DNA of 32,575 nt, taken from an uncultured Eubacteriales bacterium. GTDB taxonomy: Bacteria > Bacillota > Clostridia > Christensenellales > CAG-917. The stretch covers positions 1-32,575 of the forward strand of contig ONYW01000013.1 of NCBI GenBank assembly GCA_900322215.1, written 5' to 3'. Positions within the stretch are counted from its first letter, which is position 1. The number at the start of each line of letters is the position of its first letter. Made by a program: the position numbers and the translations under genes. The notes under the pieces were generated by a model. That model made no database searches, was not told the DNA's origin, and was given only the letters and a program-made list of their open reading frames with translations. Positions 21,543-30,740 of the stretch are shown one piece after another.

Positions 21543-23336
21543 ATGCTGAACGAATTTTGCAAAAAGCCGCTATGGGAAGTCTCTCGCACGCTTGCGGACG
21601 TCGCTATGGGCAGAAAACCCGCCGAACTTGTCATAAAAGGTGCGACGCTCGTAAACGTATGCACGAAAGAATTGCTGAAAAACGTTGACGTTGCTGTCGC
21701 CGAGGGCAGAATCGCTATGGTCGGAGACTGCGCGCACTGCGTCGGAGACGGCACGACCGTCGTCGAGGCGAAGGGCAAATATCTCGCCCCCGCGTTTATG
21801 GACGGACATATCCACATAGAGTCCTCTATGCTCACTGCGAGCGAATATGCAAAGGCGGTGCTCGCGCACGGCACTTGCGCCGTGTTTATAGATCCGCACG
21901 AGATTTGCAACGTTTTGGGCTTTGACGGCGTACGCTATATGCTCGAAGACGCGGCGAGAACTCCGCTCAAAACCATTCTCACAACCCCGTCCTGCGTGCC
22001 TGCCGTTCCCGGATTTGAAGATACGGGCGCGTCGGTCGGCCCCGAGGACGTTGCCGAAACCATGAAGTGGAAGGAATGCGCGGGGCTCGGCGAGATGATG
22101 AACTTCCCCGGCATACTCTCTTCCGACGAGCGCACGCACGCTATCGTCGGAGAGACTCTGAAAGCGGGCAAGATCGTCACAGGGCACTACTCCGTCCCGG
22201 AAACGGGTTCGGGACTAAACGCCTACATCGCGTCGGGCGTGCGCTGCTGCCACGAGTCAACGAGAGAAGAGGACGCGCTCGCAAAGATGCGCCTCGGTAT
22301 GTACGCTATGTTCCGCGAAGGCTCGGCATGGCATGACCTCAAAGAAGTCGGAAAGGCTGTCACAAACCACGATATAGATTCCCGCTTTGCCTGCCTCGTC
22401 TCTGACGACGCGCACCCGCATACGCTCAAAGAGCAAGGACACCTCGATCATATCGTGCGCCGTGCGGTGGAATACGGCATAGATCCAGTCGAAGCGATAC
22501 AAATGGTGACGATAAACGTCGCGCAATGCTTCGAACTCGAACACGACCTCGGCTCTATCGCCCCGTCCAAGTGCGCGAATATGGTGCTGCTCGACGATTT
22601 GAACTCCTGCCACGTGACAAGCGTGTGGATAGACGGCGACCTCGTCGCAAAGGACGGCGAAACTATCGCAAAATGGGAGGCTTACACCTATCCCGAAAAG
22701 GCGACGCACTCGCTGCACCTCTCCCCTCTCGAACTTAAAGATTTTGAGATACCGCACGCGGGAGACAGCGTAAAGGCAAGAGTCATCGAGGCGATAGGCG
22801 GAAAGACGAGCACTATCGAAAGATTTGCGACTCTCCCCGTCAAAGACGGCAAGGTTCAGGCGGACGCAGGGCAAGACGTACTCAAAGCCTTCGTGTTTGA
22901 AAGACACCACGAAACGGGCAAGCGCGGATACGGATTTCTCAAAGGCTTCGGCATAAAAGAAGGCGCGCTCGCACAAACCGTCTCTCACGACGCGCACAAT
23001 TTGCTCGTCGTCGGAACAAACGACGAAGATATGCTCCTAGCCGCAAACGAACTCATCCGCGTCGGCGGTGGCATGATCGCTGTGAAAAACGGCAAAATCC
23101 TCGGCGAAGTCCCTCTCCCTATCGCAGGGCTTATGAGCGAAAAGTCGCTCGACGAGATGGTCGCTCTCGTATCGAACCTCGAAACTGCTTGGAAGGATAT
23201 GGGGTGCACTCTCCCCTCTCCGTTTATGACCATGTCAATAATACCGCTCGCCTGCCTGCCCGAACTCCGCCTGACAAACAGAGGCGTCGTCGACTGCAGG
23301 ACGTTCCGCTTTGTCTCCCCTATCGTTGAAGACTAA
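21543..23336 (+). CDS. ade: Adenine deaminase
   Basis: A 597-residue enzyme of the bacterial Ade family (amidohydrolase superfamily) that turns adenine into hypoxanthine and ammonia in purine salvage. The metal site is marked by DGHIHIESS (87-95, His89, His91, Glu93). Other family segments are FIDPHEICNVLG, GEMMNFPGI, GHYSVP, SGVRCCHEST, SDDAHPHTL and, in the C-terminal domain, TVSHDAHNLLVVG followed by GGGMIAVKNG. The length and two-domain layout match known members. AGGAGA upstream supports the ATG. It has its own promoter, and it converges on the pyrimidine operon with a shared terminator between. No other purine gene is in the window. Confidence 0.95.
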   Translation: MLNEFCKKPLWEVSRTLADVAMGRKPAELVIKGATLVNVCTKELLKNVDVAVAEGRIAMVGDCAHCVGDGTTVVEAKGKYLAPAFMDGHIHIESSMLTASEYAKAVLAHGTCAVFIDPHEICNVLGFDGVRYMLEDAARTPLKTILTTPSCVPAVPGFEDTGASVGPEDVAETMKWKECAGLGEMMNFPGILSSDERTHAIVGETLKAGKIVTGHYSVPETGSGLNAYIASGVRCCHESTREEDALAKMRLGMYAMFREGSAWHDLKEVGKAVTNHDIDSRFACLVSDDAHPHTLKEQGHLDHIVRRAVEYGIDPVEAIQMVTINVAQCFELEHDLGSIAPSKCANMVLLDDLNSCHVTSVWIDGDLVAKDGETIAKWEAYTYPEKATHSLHLSPLELKDFEIPHAGDSVKARVIEAIGGKTSTIERFATLPVKDGKVQADAGQDVLKAFVFERHHETGKRGYGFLKGFGIKEGALAQTVSHDAHNLLVVGTNDEDMLLAANELIRVGGGMIAVKNGKILGEVPLPIAGLMSEKSLDEMVALVSNLETAWKDMGCTLPSPFMTMSIIPLACLPELRLTNRGVVDCRTFRFVSPIVED

Positions 23337-23392
23337 ACAAATATTTTTTCAAAAAACTGTTCAATATAAGAAAAATTCATTTGATAAAAGAC

Positions 23393-23426
23393 AAAACTGC
23401 CCACGAACGTGAGCAGTTTTTGTTTT
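23393..23426. terminator. Bidirectional terminator between ade and the pyr operon
   Basis: AAAACTGC and GCAGTTTT, with an inner CAC/GTG and one mismatch, form a hairpin with a GAAC loop. A T-run follows on the plus strand, and a T-rich stretch follows on the minus strand. It lies between the convergent ends of ade and pyrB. Confidence 0.82.
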
Positions 23427-23446
23427 GAAAATAAGAGTTTGAACGA

Positions 23447-24520
23447 TCAGTCGGCTTCTTTGTCGCAATAGATGCAACGGTATTTGCCGTCGGCGGTCTT
23501 TTTGAACAGGTTCGGGAGTTCTCGTTCGGTCATCGAAACGCATTTTTTGTTCGTGCATTTGAAGCCTTCGACGTATTGGTCTGAGTACGTTTCTTTGACG
23601 GGATTTTTTGCCTCTTCGAGCAACTTCAAGATGAGTGCCATACGCATATACTTGCCGTTGAGAGCTTGCTTGAAATAGCACGCGCGCGGATCGTCGTCGA
23701 CTTTGACGCTGATTTCGTTCACGCGCGGGAGCGGATGCAAGACTATCATATCGCTCTTTGCGTTTGCCATCTTCTCCACGGTCAGCACGTAGCTGTCTTT
23801 GAGGCGTTCGTATTCTTCCGCGCTGTCAAAGCGTTCCCTTTGAATACGCGTCATATACAGCACGTCGAGCGTAGGGAGCGCGTCTTCGAGGCTCGTGGTT
23901 TCCACATAGTCCATTCCCGATTTTTCAACAATCTCGCGCTTGACAAACGTCGGGAGTTCGAGTTCTTTCGGCGAGATAAGCACGATTTTTATTCCCGTGT
24001 ATCTTGACAGCGCCGCTATGAGCGAGTGGACGGTTCTGCCATACTTCAAATCTCCGCACATACCGACCGTAAGGTTGTCAAGCCTGCCCTTTTCGCGGTA
24101 TATGGTGAGCAAATCGGCAAGCGTTTGCGTCGGGTGATGATGTCCGCCGTCTCCCGCGTTGATGACGGGAACTTTCGCGTTCATAGAGGCAACGAGTGCG
24201 GCGCCCTCTTTTGGCGAACGCATGGCGATGACGTCCGCATAGCAAGACACGATTTTTGCCGTGTCTGCAATGCTCTCTCCCTTTGTCGCGGAGGAAGCGC
24301 TCGCCTCGGAAAACCCTATGACGCTTCCGCCGAGTTCGAGCATCGCCGCCTCGAAAGACAGCCTCGTCCTCGTGGACGGCTCAAAGAAAAGCGTAGCGAG
24401 TTTTTTGTGTCTGCACTTTTCCGCGTACAAGTCGGGGTTCTCGCTGATATGCACGGCGGTTTTTATCAGGTCGTACAATTCCTCCACCGAAAAATCTGTT
24501 ATGTCAATTAGGCTTCTCAT
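23447..24520 (-). CDS. pyrB: Aspartate carbamoyltransferase fused to a PyrI-type zinc domain
   Basis: A 357-residue enzyme that joins carbamoyl phosphate to aspartate, the first committed step of pyrimidine synthesis. The catalytic part covers about 1-305, with PSTRTR (48-53), the [14 protein letters not shown] segment (126-139), and HPLPR (262-266). Residues about 318-357 match the zinc domain of the E. coli regulatory chain PyrI: Cys322-x4-Cys327 and Cys349-x2-Cys352, the same spacing as Cys109/114/138/141. The nucleotide-binding part of PyrI is absent. I choose the ATG at 24520, which has AGAGGA upstream; an in-frame TTG at 24553 would overlap pyrE. It is the last gene of the pyr operon, 17 bp after pyrE. 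Confidence 0.94.
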   Translation of the reverse strand: MRSLIDITDFSVEELYDLIKTAVHISENPDLYAEKCRHKKLATLFFEPSTRTRLSFEAAMLELGGSVIGFSEASASSATKGESIADTAKIVSCYADVIAMRSPKEGAALVASMNAKVPVINAGDGGHHHPTQTLADLLTIYREKGRLDNLTVGMCGDLKYGRTVHSLIAALSRYTGIKIVLISPKELELPTFVKREIVEKSGMDYVETTSLEDALPTLDVLYMTRIQRERFDSAEEYERLKDSYVLTVEKMANAKSDMIVLHPLPRVNEISVKVDDDPRACYFKQALNGKYMRMALILKLLEEAKNPVKETYSDQYVEGFKCTNKKCVSMTERELPNLFKKTADGKYRCIYCDKEAD

Positions 24521-24537
24521 ATTGTCCTCTATGCGTT

Positions 24538-25179
24538 TTACTTTTGAATCCAACTCTCGTCGGAGGGGTTGTTTCTGAACTGAATGAGTCTCTTGACCGC
24601 CTCTTGCGCGATATATCCCTCGTCCGCCGCCGCCTGAGCGATGACGTCGAAATTTGTAAGCGACACATTCTTTACGTTCGCTTCGCGGAGTCTGTCAAGT
24701 CCCTTTTGCATGCCGTAGGTAAATATGCTCACGACGCCGAGCACTTCGGCTCCCGCCTCTCTAAGCACGTTCACGACCTCGATGACGCTACCGCCCGTGG
24801 AGATGAGATCTTCGACGACGACGACCTTTTGTCCTGCTTCGAGTTTGCCTTCGATTTGGTTCTGTCTGCCGTGATCTTTTGCGCCCGAGCGAACGTATCC
24901 CATAGGAAGCCCCATGATGTGAGCGGTGATTGCGGCGTGTGCGATGCCCGCCGTCGACGTACCCATAAGGACTTCTACGTCCGGGTAAGTCTTTCTTATG
25001 ACCTCGGCGAGTCCGTTCTCTACGTCGAGACGGACGTCGGGTGCGGTAAGCGTGAGCCTGTTGTCGCAATACACCGGGCTCTTTATTCCGCTCGCCCAAA
25101 CGAACGGCTCTTCGGGGCGGAAAAACACCGCCTTGATCTTCAACAAATCTTTTGCGATTTTGAGTTCTAAACTTTCCAT
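24538..25179 (-). CDS. pyrE: Orotate phosphoribosyltransferase
   Basis: A 213-residue enzyme that joins orotate to PRPP to make orotidine 5'-phosphate. The PRPP-binding motif [13 protein letters not shown] is at about 119-131. The catalytic-loop region [14 protein letters not shown] (98-111) has the Lys and His residues typical of the family. The N-terminal [16 protein letters not shown] is the orotate-binding segment. It starts one base after the pyrF stop codon, with AGGAG inside the end of pyrF, so translation is probably coupled. The length is normal. Identity is secure. Confidence 0.96.
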   Translation of the reverse strand: MESLELKIAKDLLKIKAVFFRPEEPFVWASGIKSPVYCDNRLTLTAPDVRLDVENGLAEVIRKTYPDVEVLMGTSTAGIAHAAITAHIMGLPMGYVRSGAKDHGRQNQIEGKLEAGQKVVVVEDLISTGGSVIEVVNVLREAGAEVLGVVSIFTYGMQKGLDRLREANVKNVSLTNFDVIAQAAADEGYIAQEAVKRLIQFRNNPSDESWIQK

Positions 25180-25180
25180 A

Positions 25181-25882
25181 TTATTCTCCTACAAATTGTC
25201 TGACTGCCTCTTTATACGCGGATACCGGATCTTCCGCCGCGGTTATCGGTCTGCCCATAACGATATAGTCCGAACCGATTTCTCTTGCCTCGCTCGGAGT
25301 CATAACGCGCTTTTGATCGCCTTTCTCCCCGCCTGCGAAACGGACGCCCGGCGTGACTGTCAAAAAGTCGTTTCCGCACGCGGAATGCACCTTTTTGCTC
25401 TCGAGCGGAGAACATACGACGCCGTCGAGTCCCGCGCGCTTTGCGTTCAGCGCATAATGTTCCACCACCTTGTCGATAGGCTCGCGAATGAGCAAATCCC
25501 TCTCCATACTCTCTTGGTCGGTTGACGTGAGTTGAGTGACCGCGATAAGGAGCGGACGCGTTCCGTCCTCTCTCGTCAAGCCCTCGAGCGCCGCCTTCAT
25601 CATGTTTATCGTACCGCCCGCGTGGAGGTTGCACATATCCACGTTCAAGTGACTCAGCACCGACATCGCCTTTTTGACGGTGTTCGGAATATCGTGGAGT
25701 TTGAGGTCGAGGAAGATCTTGTGTCCGCGCGCCTTGATTTCGTTGACTATTGCGGGACCTTCGGCATAAAAGAGTTCCATGCCTATCTTCACGTACGGCT
25801 TTACGTCCTGAAACTTGTCAAGAAACGCAAGAGTTTGCTCTTTGCTTGCAAAGTCGCAAGCGACGATTACGTCTTTTCCCAT
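25181..25882 (-). CDS. pyrF: Orotidine 5'-phosphate decarboxylase
   Basis: A 233-residue TIM-barrel enzyme that removes CO2 from orotidine 5'-phosphate to give UMP, the last step of the pathway. The catalytic DxKxxDI motif is DLKLHDI (59-65; Asp59, Lys61, Asp64) with Asp10 in VACD on the first strand. The phosphate-binding end is VTPGVR and YIVMGRPIT. The short form fits the bacterial PyrF of Bacillota and E. coli type. It lies 16 bp after pyrD and is followed at once by pyrE. Identity is secure. Confidence 0.96.
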   Translation of the reverse strand: MGKDVIVACDFASKEQTLAFLDKFQDVKPYVKIGMELFYAEGPAIVNEIKARGHKIFLDLKLHDIPNTVKKAMSVLSHLNVDMCNLHAGGTINMMKAALEGLTREDGTRPLLIAVTQLTSTDQESMERDLLIREPIDKVVEHYALNAKRAGLDGVVCSPLESKKVHSACGNDFLTVTPGVRFAGGEKGDQKRVMTPSEAREIGSDYIVMGRPITAAEDPVSAYKEAVRQFVGE

Positions 25883-25898
25883 ATTTCACCTATACTAT

Positions 25899-26804
25899 TT
25901 AATATCTTTTTATATCTGCGAGTGCGGATATGCCGTACTTTTGCATGACTCTCGGCAAATCCTCTATTATACGCTTGCAGGCAAACGGATCGACGAGGTT
26001 TGCCGCGCCGACTTCGACAGCCGTCGCTCCCGCGTACATCATTTCAAGCACGTCCTCCGCCGAAGACACGCCGCCCATGCCGACGACGGGGATCTTTACC
26101 GTATGGCTGACGTCATACACCATACGCACGGCGACAGGGAACACGGCAGGACCTGAAAGTCCGCCCGTCACGTTTTTGAGAAGCGGTCTTCCCGTCTTCA
26201 AGTTCATTCTCATTCCGAGCAGCGTGTTGATGAGACTTATTCCATCTGCGCCTGCGTCCTCGCAGGCTTTTGCTATCGCCTTTATGTCCGTGACGTTTGG
26301 CGAAAGTTTGACGATAACAGGCTTTTTGACGGCTTTTTTCACCGCCGTCGTAACCTCGGCGACGCCCTTTTCAGTCGTGCCGAAACTCATACCGCCTCCG
26401 TGTACGTTCGGACAGGACACGTTGACTTCGAGCCAGCCGACTTCCTCGCACTCGTCGAGTTTTTGGCAGGTGTAGACGTATTCGTCAACGGAAAATCCGC
26501 TCACGTTTGCCATGACTTTCTTGTCGAACACGCGTCTAAGTTTCGGCAGTTCTTCGCCGATTACCGCGTCTACGCCGGGATTTTGCAGTCCGACTGCGTT
26601 GAGCATGCCCGAGGCACACTCGGCGATTCTCGGAGTCGGGTTTCCGAAGCGCGGTTCTTTCGTCGTCCCCTTGAAAGAAAACGTGCCGAGAACGTTTATG
26701 TCGTACAAGTCGGCAAATTCGTAGCCGTAGCCGAACGTTCCGCTTGCGGGAATAACGGGATTTGTGAGTTCTATACCCAAGAGATTAACTCGTGTATCTA
26801 CCAT
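25899..26804 (-). CDS. pyrD: Dihydroorotate dehydrogenase catalytic subunit, class 1B
   Basis: A 301-residue FMN enzyme that oxidises dihydroorotate to orotate. Cys131 in VNVSCPNVHGG is the catalytic base of class 1 enzymes. The pyrK gene beside it shows class 1B, which passes electrons through PyrK to NAD+. Other family marks are SGTFGYGYEF, LKLSPNV-like VKLSPNVTD, GLSGPAVFPVA and the FMN-phosphate loop GMGGVSSAEDV. I choose the ATG at 26804: AGGAGG lies just upstream and the ATG overlaps the pyrK stop in ATGGTAG. A longer open frame to 26888 lies inside pyrK. Identity is secure. Confidence 0.96.
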   Translation of the reverse strand: MVDTRVNLLGIELTNPVIPASGTFGYGYEFADLYDINVLGTFSFKGTTKEPRFGNPTPRIAECASGMLNAVGLQNPGVDAVIGEELPKLRRVFDKKVMANVSGFSVDEYVYTCQKLDECEEVGWLEVNVSCPNVHGGGMSFGTTEKGVAEVTTAVKKAVKKPVIVKLSPNVTDIKAIAKACEDAGADGISLINTLLGMRMNLKTGRPLLKNVTGGLSGPAVFPVAVRMVYDVSHTVKIPVVGMGGVSSAEDVLEMMYAGATAVEVGAANLVDPFACKRIIEDLPRVMQKYGISALADIKRY

Positions 26805-27523
26805 AAAATCTCCTCCTTGAACATAATCGGTCCGTCCTTGCATATACGTTTGTAGCCGGTGATAGTCTTGCAGGAGCAACCCATACACGCGCCGAATCCG
26901 CAGCCCATCCGCTCTTCAAAGCTGAACTGCCCGCTCGCCTTTGACTTTGCGTATACCGCTTTTAGCATAGGCTCAGGCCCGCAGGTGAAGAAATAGTCGT
27001 AGTCCGCGTCCATAACGTCCGTTACGAATCCGCGCGCGCCGTAACTGCCGTCGACAGTCACGACCCGTACGTCGCACCCGAGCGCCTTGAACTCTTGCTC
27101 GAAAAACACCTCGCTTTGCTTGTTGAACCCGAGAATGACCGTCGGCGTTTTGCCGAGGGCTATAAGTCGCTTTGCGAGAAGATAGAGAGGCGGAACTCCG
27201 ACTCCGCCGCCGATGAGGAGCGGTTTTTCAAAGTCTTTTCCGAGGTCGTAGCCGTTGCCGAGTTCTACAAGCGTATCTAACATGTCGCCGGGGACTGCCT
27301 CCGCCAACTTTTCCGTGCCCTTGCCGACGACTTTGAAAACTATCGTGAGTTCGTCGTCTTGAAGGTCGCAAACGGAGATAGGACGGCGAAGATACAGCCC
27401 GTCTATCAGTATGTTGACAAACTGCCCCGCCTTAATGCCGGATATGTCGCCGCCGAGTTGCATTTTGAAGACGTTTTCCGCAATCTTCTCGTTGTGTTTT
27501 ACCTGAAAATTTGTCTGTCTCAT
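26798..27523 (-). CDS. pyrK: Dihydroorotate dehydrogenase electron-transfer subunit
   Basis: A 241-residue ferredoxin-reductase-like subunit carrying FAD and a 2Fe-2S cluster. FAD is bound by RRPIS (46-50) and the following strands; NAD is bound by IGGGVGVPPLYLLAK (104-118) and TCGPEPML (180-187). The cluster ligands are Cys208, Cys213, Cys216 and Cys228 (C-x4-C-x2-C-x11-C). It passes electrons from PyrD to NAD+. It starts four bases after carB and overlaps pyrD by seven bases, so the two subunits are translationally coupled. Identity is secure. Confidence 0.95.
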   Translation of the reverse strand: MRQTNFQVKHNEKIAENVFKMQLGGDISGIKAGQFVNILIDGLYLRRPISVCDLQDDELTIVFKVVGKGTEKLAEAVPGDMLDTLVELGNGYDLGKDFEKPLLIGGGVGVPPLYLLAKRLIALGKTPTVILGFNKQSEVFFEQEFKALGCDVRVVTVDGSYGARGFVTDVMDADYDYFFTCGPEPMLKAVYAKSKASGQFSFEERMGCGFGACMGCSCKTITGYKRICKDGPIMFKEEILW

Positions 27524-27527
27524 CTTT

Positions 27528-30500
27528 TTATGCGTCTATCGTGGAGATAGTAAGCGTCGTCTCTTCGAGTACGTCAAGGAGAACTCTGACCGTGTCGAGA
27601 GATGTGAATATCGTCACGTTGCTCTCCGTCGCGCACTTTCTTATCTCGTAGCCGTCACGGCTTGTCTTGCCGCCGACCACGCTCGTGTTGATGACGTATG
27701 CGATATGCCCCTGTCTTATGGACTCTTTGATTTCGTCGCTGCCGTCGCTGATCTTTTTGAGAACGTGTGTGCGAATACCATTGGCTTTGAGGAAGTTTGC
27801 CGTACCGATCGTCGCCTCTATGTTGAAACCGAGGTTGTAGAATCTTCTTATGAGCGGGAGCGCCTCTTCCTTGTCCGAGTCCGCGATAGTCGCAAACACC
27901 GTGCCGTAATTTTGGAGTTTCGTACCCGACGCTTGAAGTGCCTTGTAGAGAGCGCGGTTGAGTTTGTCGTCATAGCCGATAGCCTCGCCCGTCGACTTCA
28001 TTTCGGGAGACAAGTAGGCGTCGAGTCCGCGGATCTTGTTGAAGGAGAAGACAGGCACTTTGACGTACCAACGCTTCTTTTCTTCAGGGTATATTCCGAA
28101 TATTCCCTGCTCTTTGAGCGTCTTGCCGAGAATGACGTTCGTCGCGATGTCCGCAAGTCCGAAGCCCGTGGATTTTGAGAGGAACGGAACCGTACGGGAC
28201 GAGCGCGGGTTGACCTCGATGATATAAACTTTGTCGCTTTTGTCAACGATGAATTGAATGTTGTAAAGCCCTCTTATGCCTATGCCGAGTCCGAGCATCT
28301 TCGCATATTGCAAGATGATTCCCTTGACTTTGTCCGAGATCGAGAAGGACGGATAGACGGAGATACTGTCGCCCGAGTGAATGCCCGTTCTTTCAACGAG
28401 TTCCATAATGCCGGGCACGAAGACGTCGTAGCCGTCGCATATCGCGTCGACTTCCACCTCTTTGCCGATGATGTATTTGTCAACGAGCACGGGTTTGTCT
28501 TCGTCGATTTCGACGGCGGTCTTCAAGTAGTGGCGAAGTTGCTCTTCGTCCGCGACTATCTGCATCGCCCTTCCGCCGAGAACAAAACTCGGGCGGACGA
28601 GAACGGGATAGCCGATGCGTTTTGCCGCCGCAACGCCGTCCTCTATCTTCGTGACGGCACAGCCCTCGGGTTGAGGAATGCCGAGTTCTATGAGCAGTTT
28701 TTCAAACAAATCCCTGTTTTCAGCCTTGTCGATAGCCGCGCAATCCGTGCCGACGATCTTTACTCCTCTTGCGTCGAGCGGAGCGGCAAGGTTGATAGCC
28801 GTTTGCCCGCCGAGCGAAGCGATAACTCCCTCCGGATTTTCAAAGTCGACTATTGCCATGACGTCCTCGGGCGTGAGCGGTTCAAAATAGAGTTTGTCCG
28901 CCGTCGTATAGTCAGTTGAGACGGTCTCCGGGTTGTTGTTGATGATGATAGCCTCATACCCGGATTTCTTTATCGTTTGAACGGCGTGTACCGTCGAATA
29001 GTCAAATTCTACGCCCTGCCCGATTCTTATCGGTCCCGCGCCGAGCACGAGGATCTTTTTCTTGTTGGTGAGGCGCGACTCGTTTTTGACGTCCTTGTTC
29101 ACGAGGTTCGCATACGTCGAATAGAGGTATGCGATATAGTGTCCCGTGTGGAGCGTATCGACCATCTTGAACACGGGCGTAAGTCCGTTTGCCTTTCTTG
29201 CGGAATAAATTTCGAGTTCCGTCGTATTCCAAAGAAGAGCGATATATTTGTCCGCAAAGCCCATAGCCTTTGCCTTTGCGAGCAATTCAAGGTCGAACGG
29301 ATGATCTTTAAGAGCGTTTTCCATATCTACGATTTTTTGCAGCGCTTCGAGGAAGAGCGGAGTTATCATAGTCACCTTGTGCGCCTCTTCTATCGTCGCG
29401 CCCTTGCGGAGCATTTCCGTGACGGCGAAGAGTGTGTCCGACTTGAATTCTGACAAATAGTCCGCAAGTTCTTCCTTTGTCATCGCGTCGAATTTTGCAA
29501 GGCGGAGATGCGTCGCGCCGATTTCAAGCGAGCGCACGGACTTTAACATACACTCTTCGAGCGTCGTGCCGATGCCCATAACTTCGCCCGTCGCCTTCAT
29601 TTGCGTGCCGAGAACATTGGTCGCGTTTGTAAATTTGTCAAACGGGAAACGCGGGAACTTTGCCACGACGTAGTCAAGGCTCGGTTCTATCGCGGCGGTA
29701 CCGCCCGCAACGGGGATTTCGTCAAGCGTCATTCCGACGGCGATTTTTGCGGTCACTCTTGCAATAGGATACCCGCTTGCCTTAGACGCGAGTGCGGAAG
29801 ACCTCGATACGCGAGGGTTTACCTCTATGAGGTAATATTCGGAAGAATTGGGATTGAGCGCAAATTGGACGTTGCATCCGCCCTCGATTTTGAGTTCTCT
29901 GATGATTTTTATCGCGCTGTCGTTGAGCATTTTTAGGTCGTGGTCGTTAAGCGACATGATAGGCGCCACGACAACCGAGTCGCCCGTGTGAACGCCGACG
30001 GGATCCACGTTTTCCATACCGCAAATCGTGATGGCTTTGTCCGTGCCGTCGCGCATGACTTCAAACTCGATTTCTTTGTAGCCTTTGACGCTCTTTTCCA
30101 CAAGCACTTGATGGACGGGAGACAGGTTGAAACCGTTTGTCGCGATTTCAATGAGTTCTTGCTTGTCGTTCGCAAAACCGCCGCCCGTACCGCCTAAGGT
30201 GAATGCAGGACGCAACACGACGGGATAGCCGATTCTCTCCGCCGCCTCGACCGCGTGTTCCACGTCATAAGTGATTTCGGACGGAATGACAGGCTCGCCT
30301 ATCGACTCGCACATCTCCTTGAAGAGTTCTCTGTCCTCCGCGCGTTCGATGCTCTTGCTGCTCGTGCCGAGAAGTTCTACTTCGCACTCTTTAAGCACGC
30401 CCTTCTTTTCAAGTTGCATGGCAAGGTTGAGTCCCGTCTGTCCTCCGATGCCCGGGACGATCGCGTCGGGACGTTCATAACGCAATATCTTTGCGACGTA

Positions 30501-30716
30501 TTCGAGCGTAAGCGGTTCCATATACACCTTGTCCGCTATCTGCGTGTCCGTCATTATCGTTGCGGGGTTTGAGTTTACAAGTACGACCTCATACCCCTCT
30601 TCTTTGAGCGCAAGGCAAGCCTGTGTGCCCGCATAGTCAAACTCCGCCGCCTGTCCGATGACAATAGGACCTGAGCCGATGATCAAGATTTTTTTCAAAT
30701 CCTTTCTTTTCGCCAT
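27528..30716 (-). CDS. carB: Carbamoyl phosphate synthase large subunit
   Basis: A 1062-residue enzyme with two homologous ATP-grasp halves. It makes carbamoyl phosphate from bicarbonate, ATP and ammonia from the glutaminase subunit CarA. The first half begins with KKILIIGSGPIVIGQAAEFDYAG, the second with KKILVLGAGPIRIGQGVEFDYS. Repeated GGTGGG- and GGRAMQ-type nucleotide loops and the LASLGGQT/GIGGQT segments are visible. The C-terminal MGS-like domain (about 925-1062) is the allosteric site in other bacteria. AGGAGA ten bases upstream supports the ATG. No carA lies beside it, although the pair is often adjacent. The length is normal. Confidence 0.97.
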   Translation of the reverse strand: MAKRKDLKKILIIGSGPIVIGQAAEFDYAGTQACLALKEEGYEVVLVNSNPATIMTDTQIADKVYMEPLTLEYVAKILRYERPDAIVPGIGGQTGLNLAMQLEKKGVLKECEVELLGTSSKSIERAEDRELFKEMCESIGEPVIPSEITYDVEHAVEAAERIGYPVVLRPAFTLGGTGGGFANDKQELIEIATNGFNLSPVHQVLVEKSVKGYKEIEFEVMRDGTDKAITICGMENVDPVGVHTGDSVVVAPIMSLNDHDLKMLNDSAIKIIRELKIEGGCNVQFALNPNSSEYYLIEVNPRVSRSSALASKASGYPIARVTAKIAVGMTLDEIPVAGGTAAIEPSLDYVVAKFPRFPFDKFTNATNVLGTQMKATGEVMGIGTTLEECMLKSVRSLEIGATHLRLAKFDAMTKEELADYLSEFKSDTLFAVTEMLRKGATIEEAHKVTMITPLFLEALQKIVDMENALKDHPFDLELLAKAKAMGFADKYIALLWNTTELEIYSARKANGLTPVFKMVDTLHTGHYIAYLYSTYANLVNKDVKNESRLTNKKKILVLGAGPIRIGQGVEFDYSTVHAVQTIKKSGYEAIIINNNPETVSTDYTTADKLYFEPLTPEDVMAIVDFENPEGVIASLGGQTAINLAAPLDARGVKIVGTDCAAIDKAENRDLFEKLLIELGIPQPEGCAVTKIEDGVAAAKRIGYPVLVRPSFVLGGRAMQIVADEEQLRHYLKTAVEIDEDKPVLVDKYIIGKEVEVDAICDGYDVFVPGIMELVERTGIHSGDSISVYPSFSISDKVKGIILQYAKMLGLGIGIRGLYNIQFIVDKSDKVYIIEVNPRSSRTVPFLSKSTGFGLADIATNVILGKTLKEQGIFGIYPEEKKRWYVKVPVFSFNKIRGLDAYLSPEMKSTGEAIGYDDKLNRALYKALQASGTKLQNYGTVFATIADSDKEEALPLIRRFYNLGFNIEATIGTANFLKANGIRTHVLKKISDGSDEIKESIRQGHIAYVINTSVVGGKTSRDGYEIRKCATESNVTIFTSLDTVRVLLDVLEETTLTISTIDA

Positions 30717-30740
30717 ATTGCGTTTCTCCTAATGTATAAA

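Noticed and set aside
26805-26888. Longer N-terminus for PyrD
   Set aside because: The extra codons lie within pyrK; AGGAGG and the usual PyrD start point to 26804.
28254-28919. A 221-residue open frame on the plus strand
   Set aside because: It lies opposite carB, which is full-length with clear motifs. Similar shadows occur opposite pyrC and pyrE.
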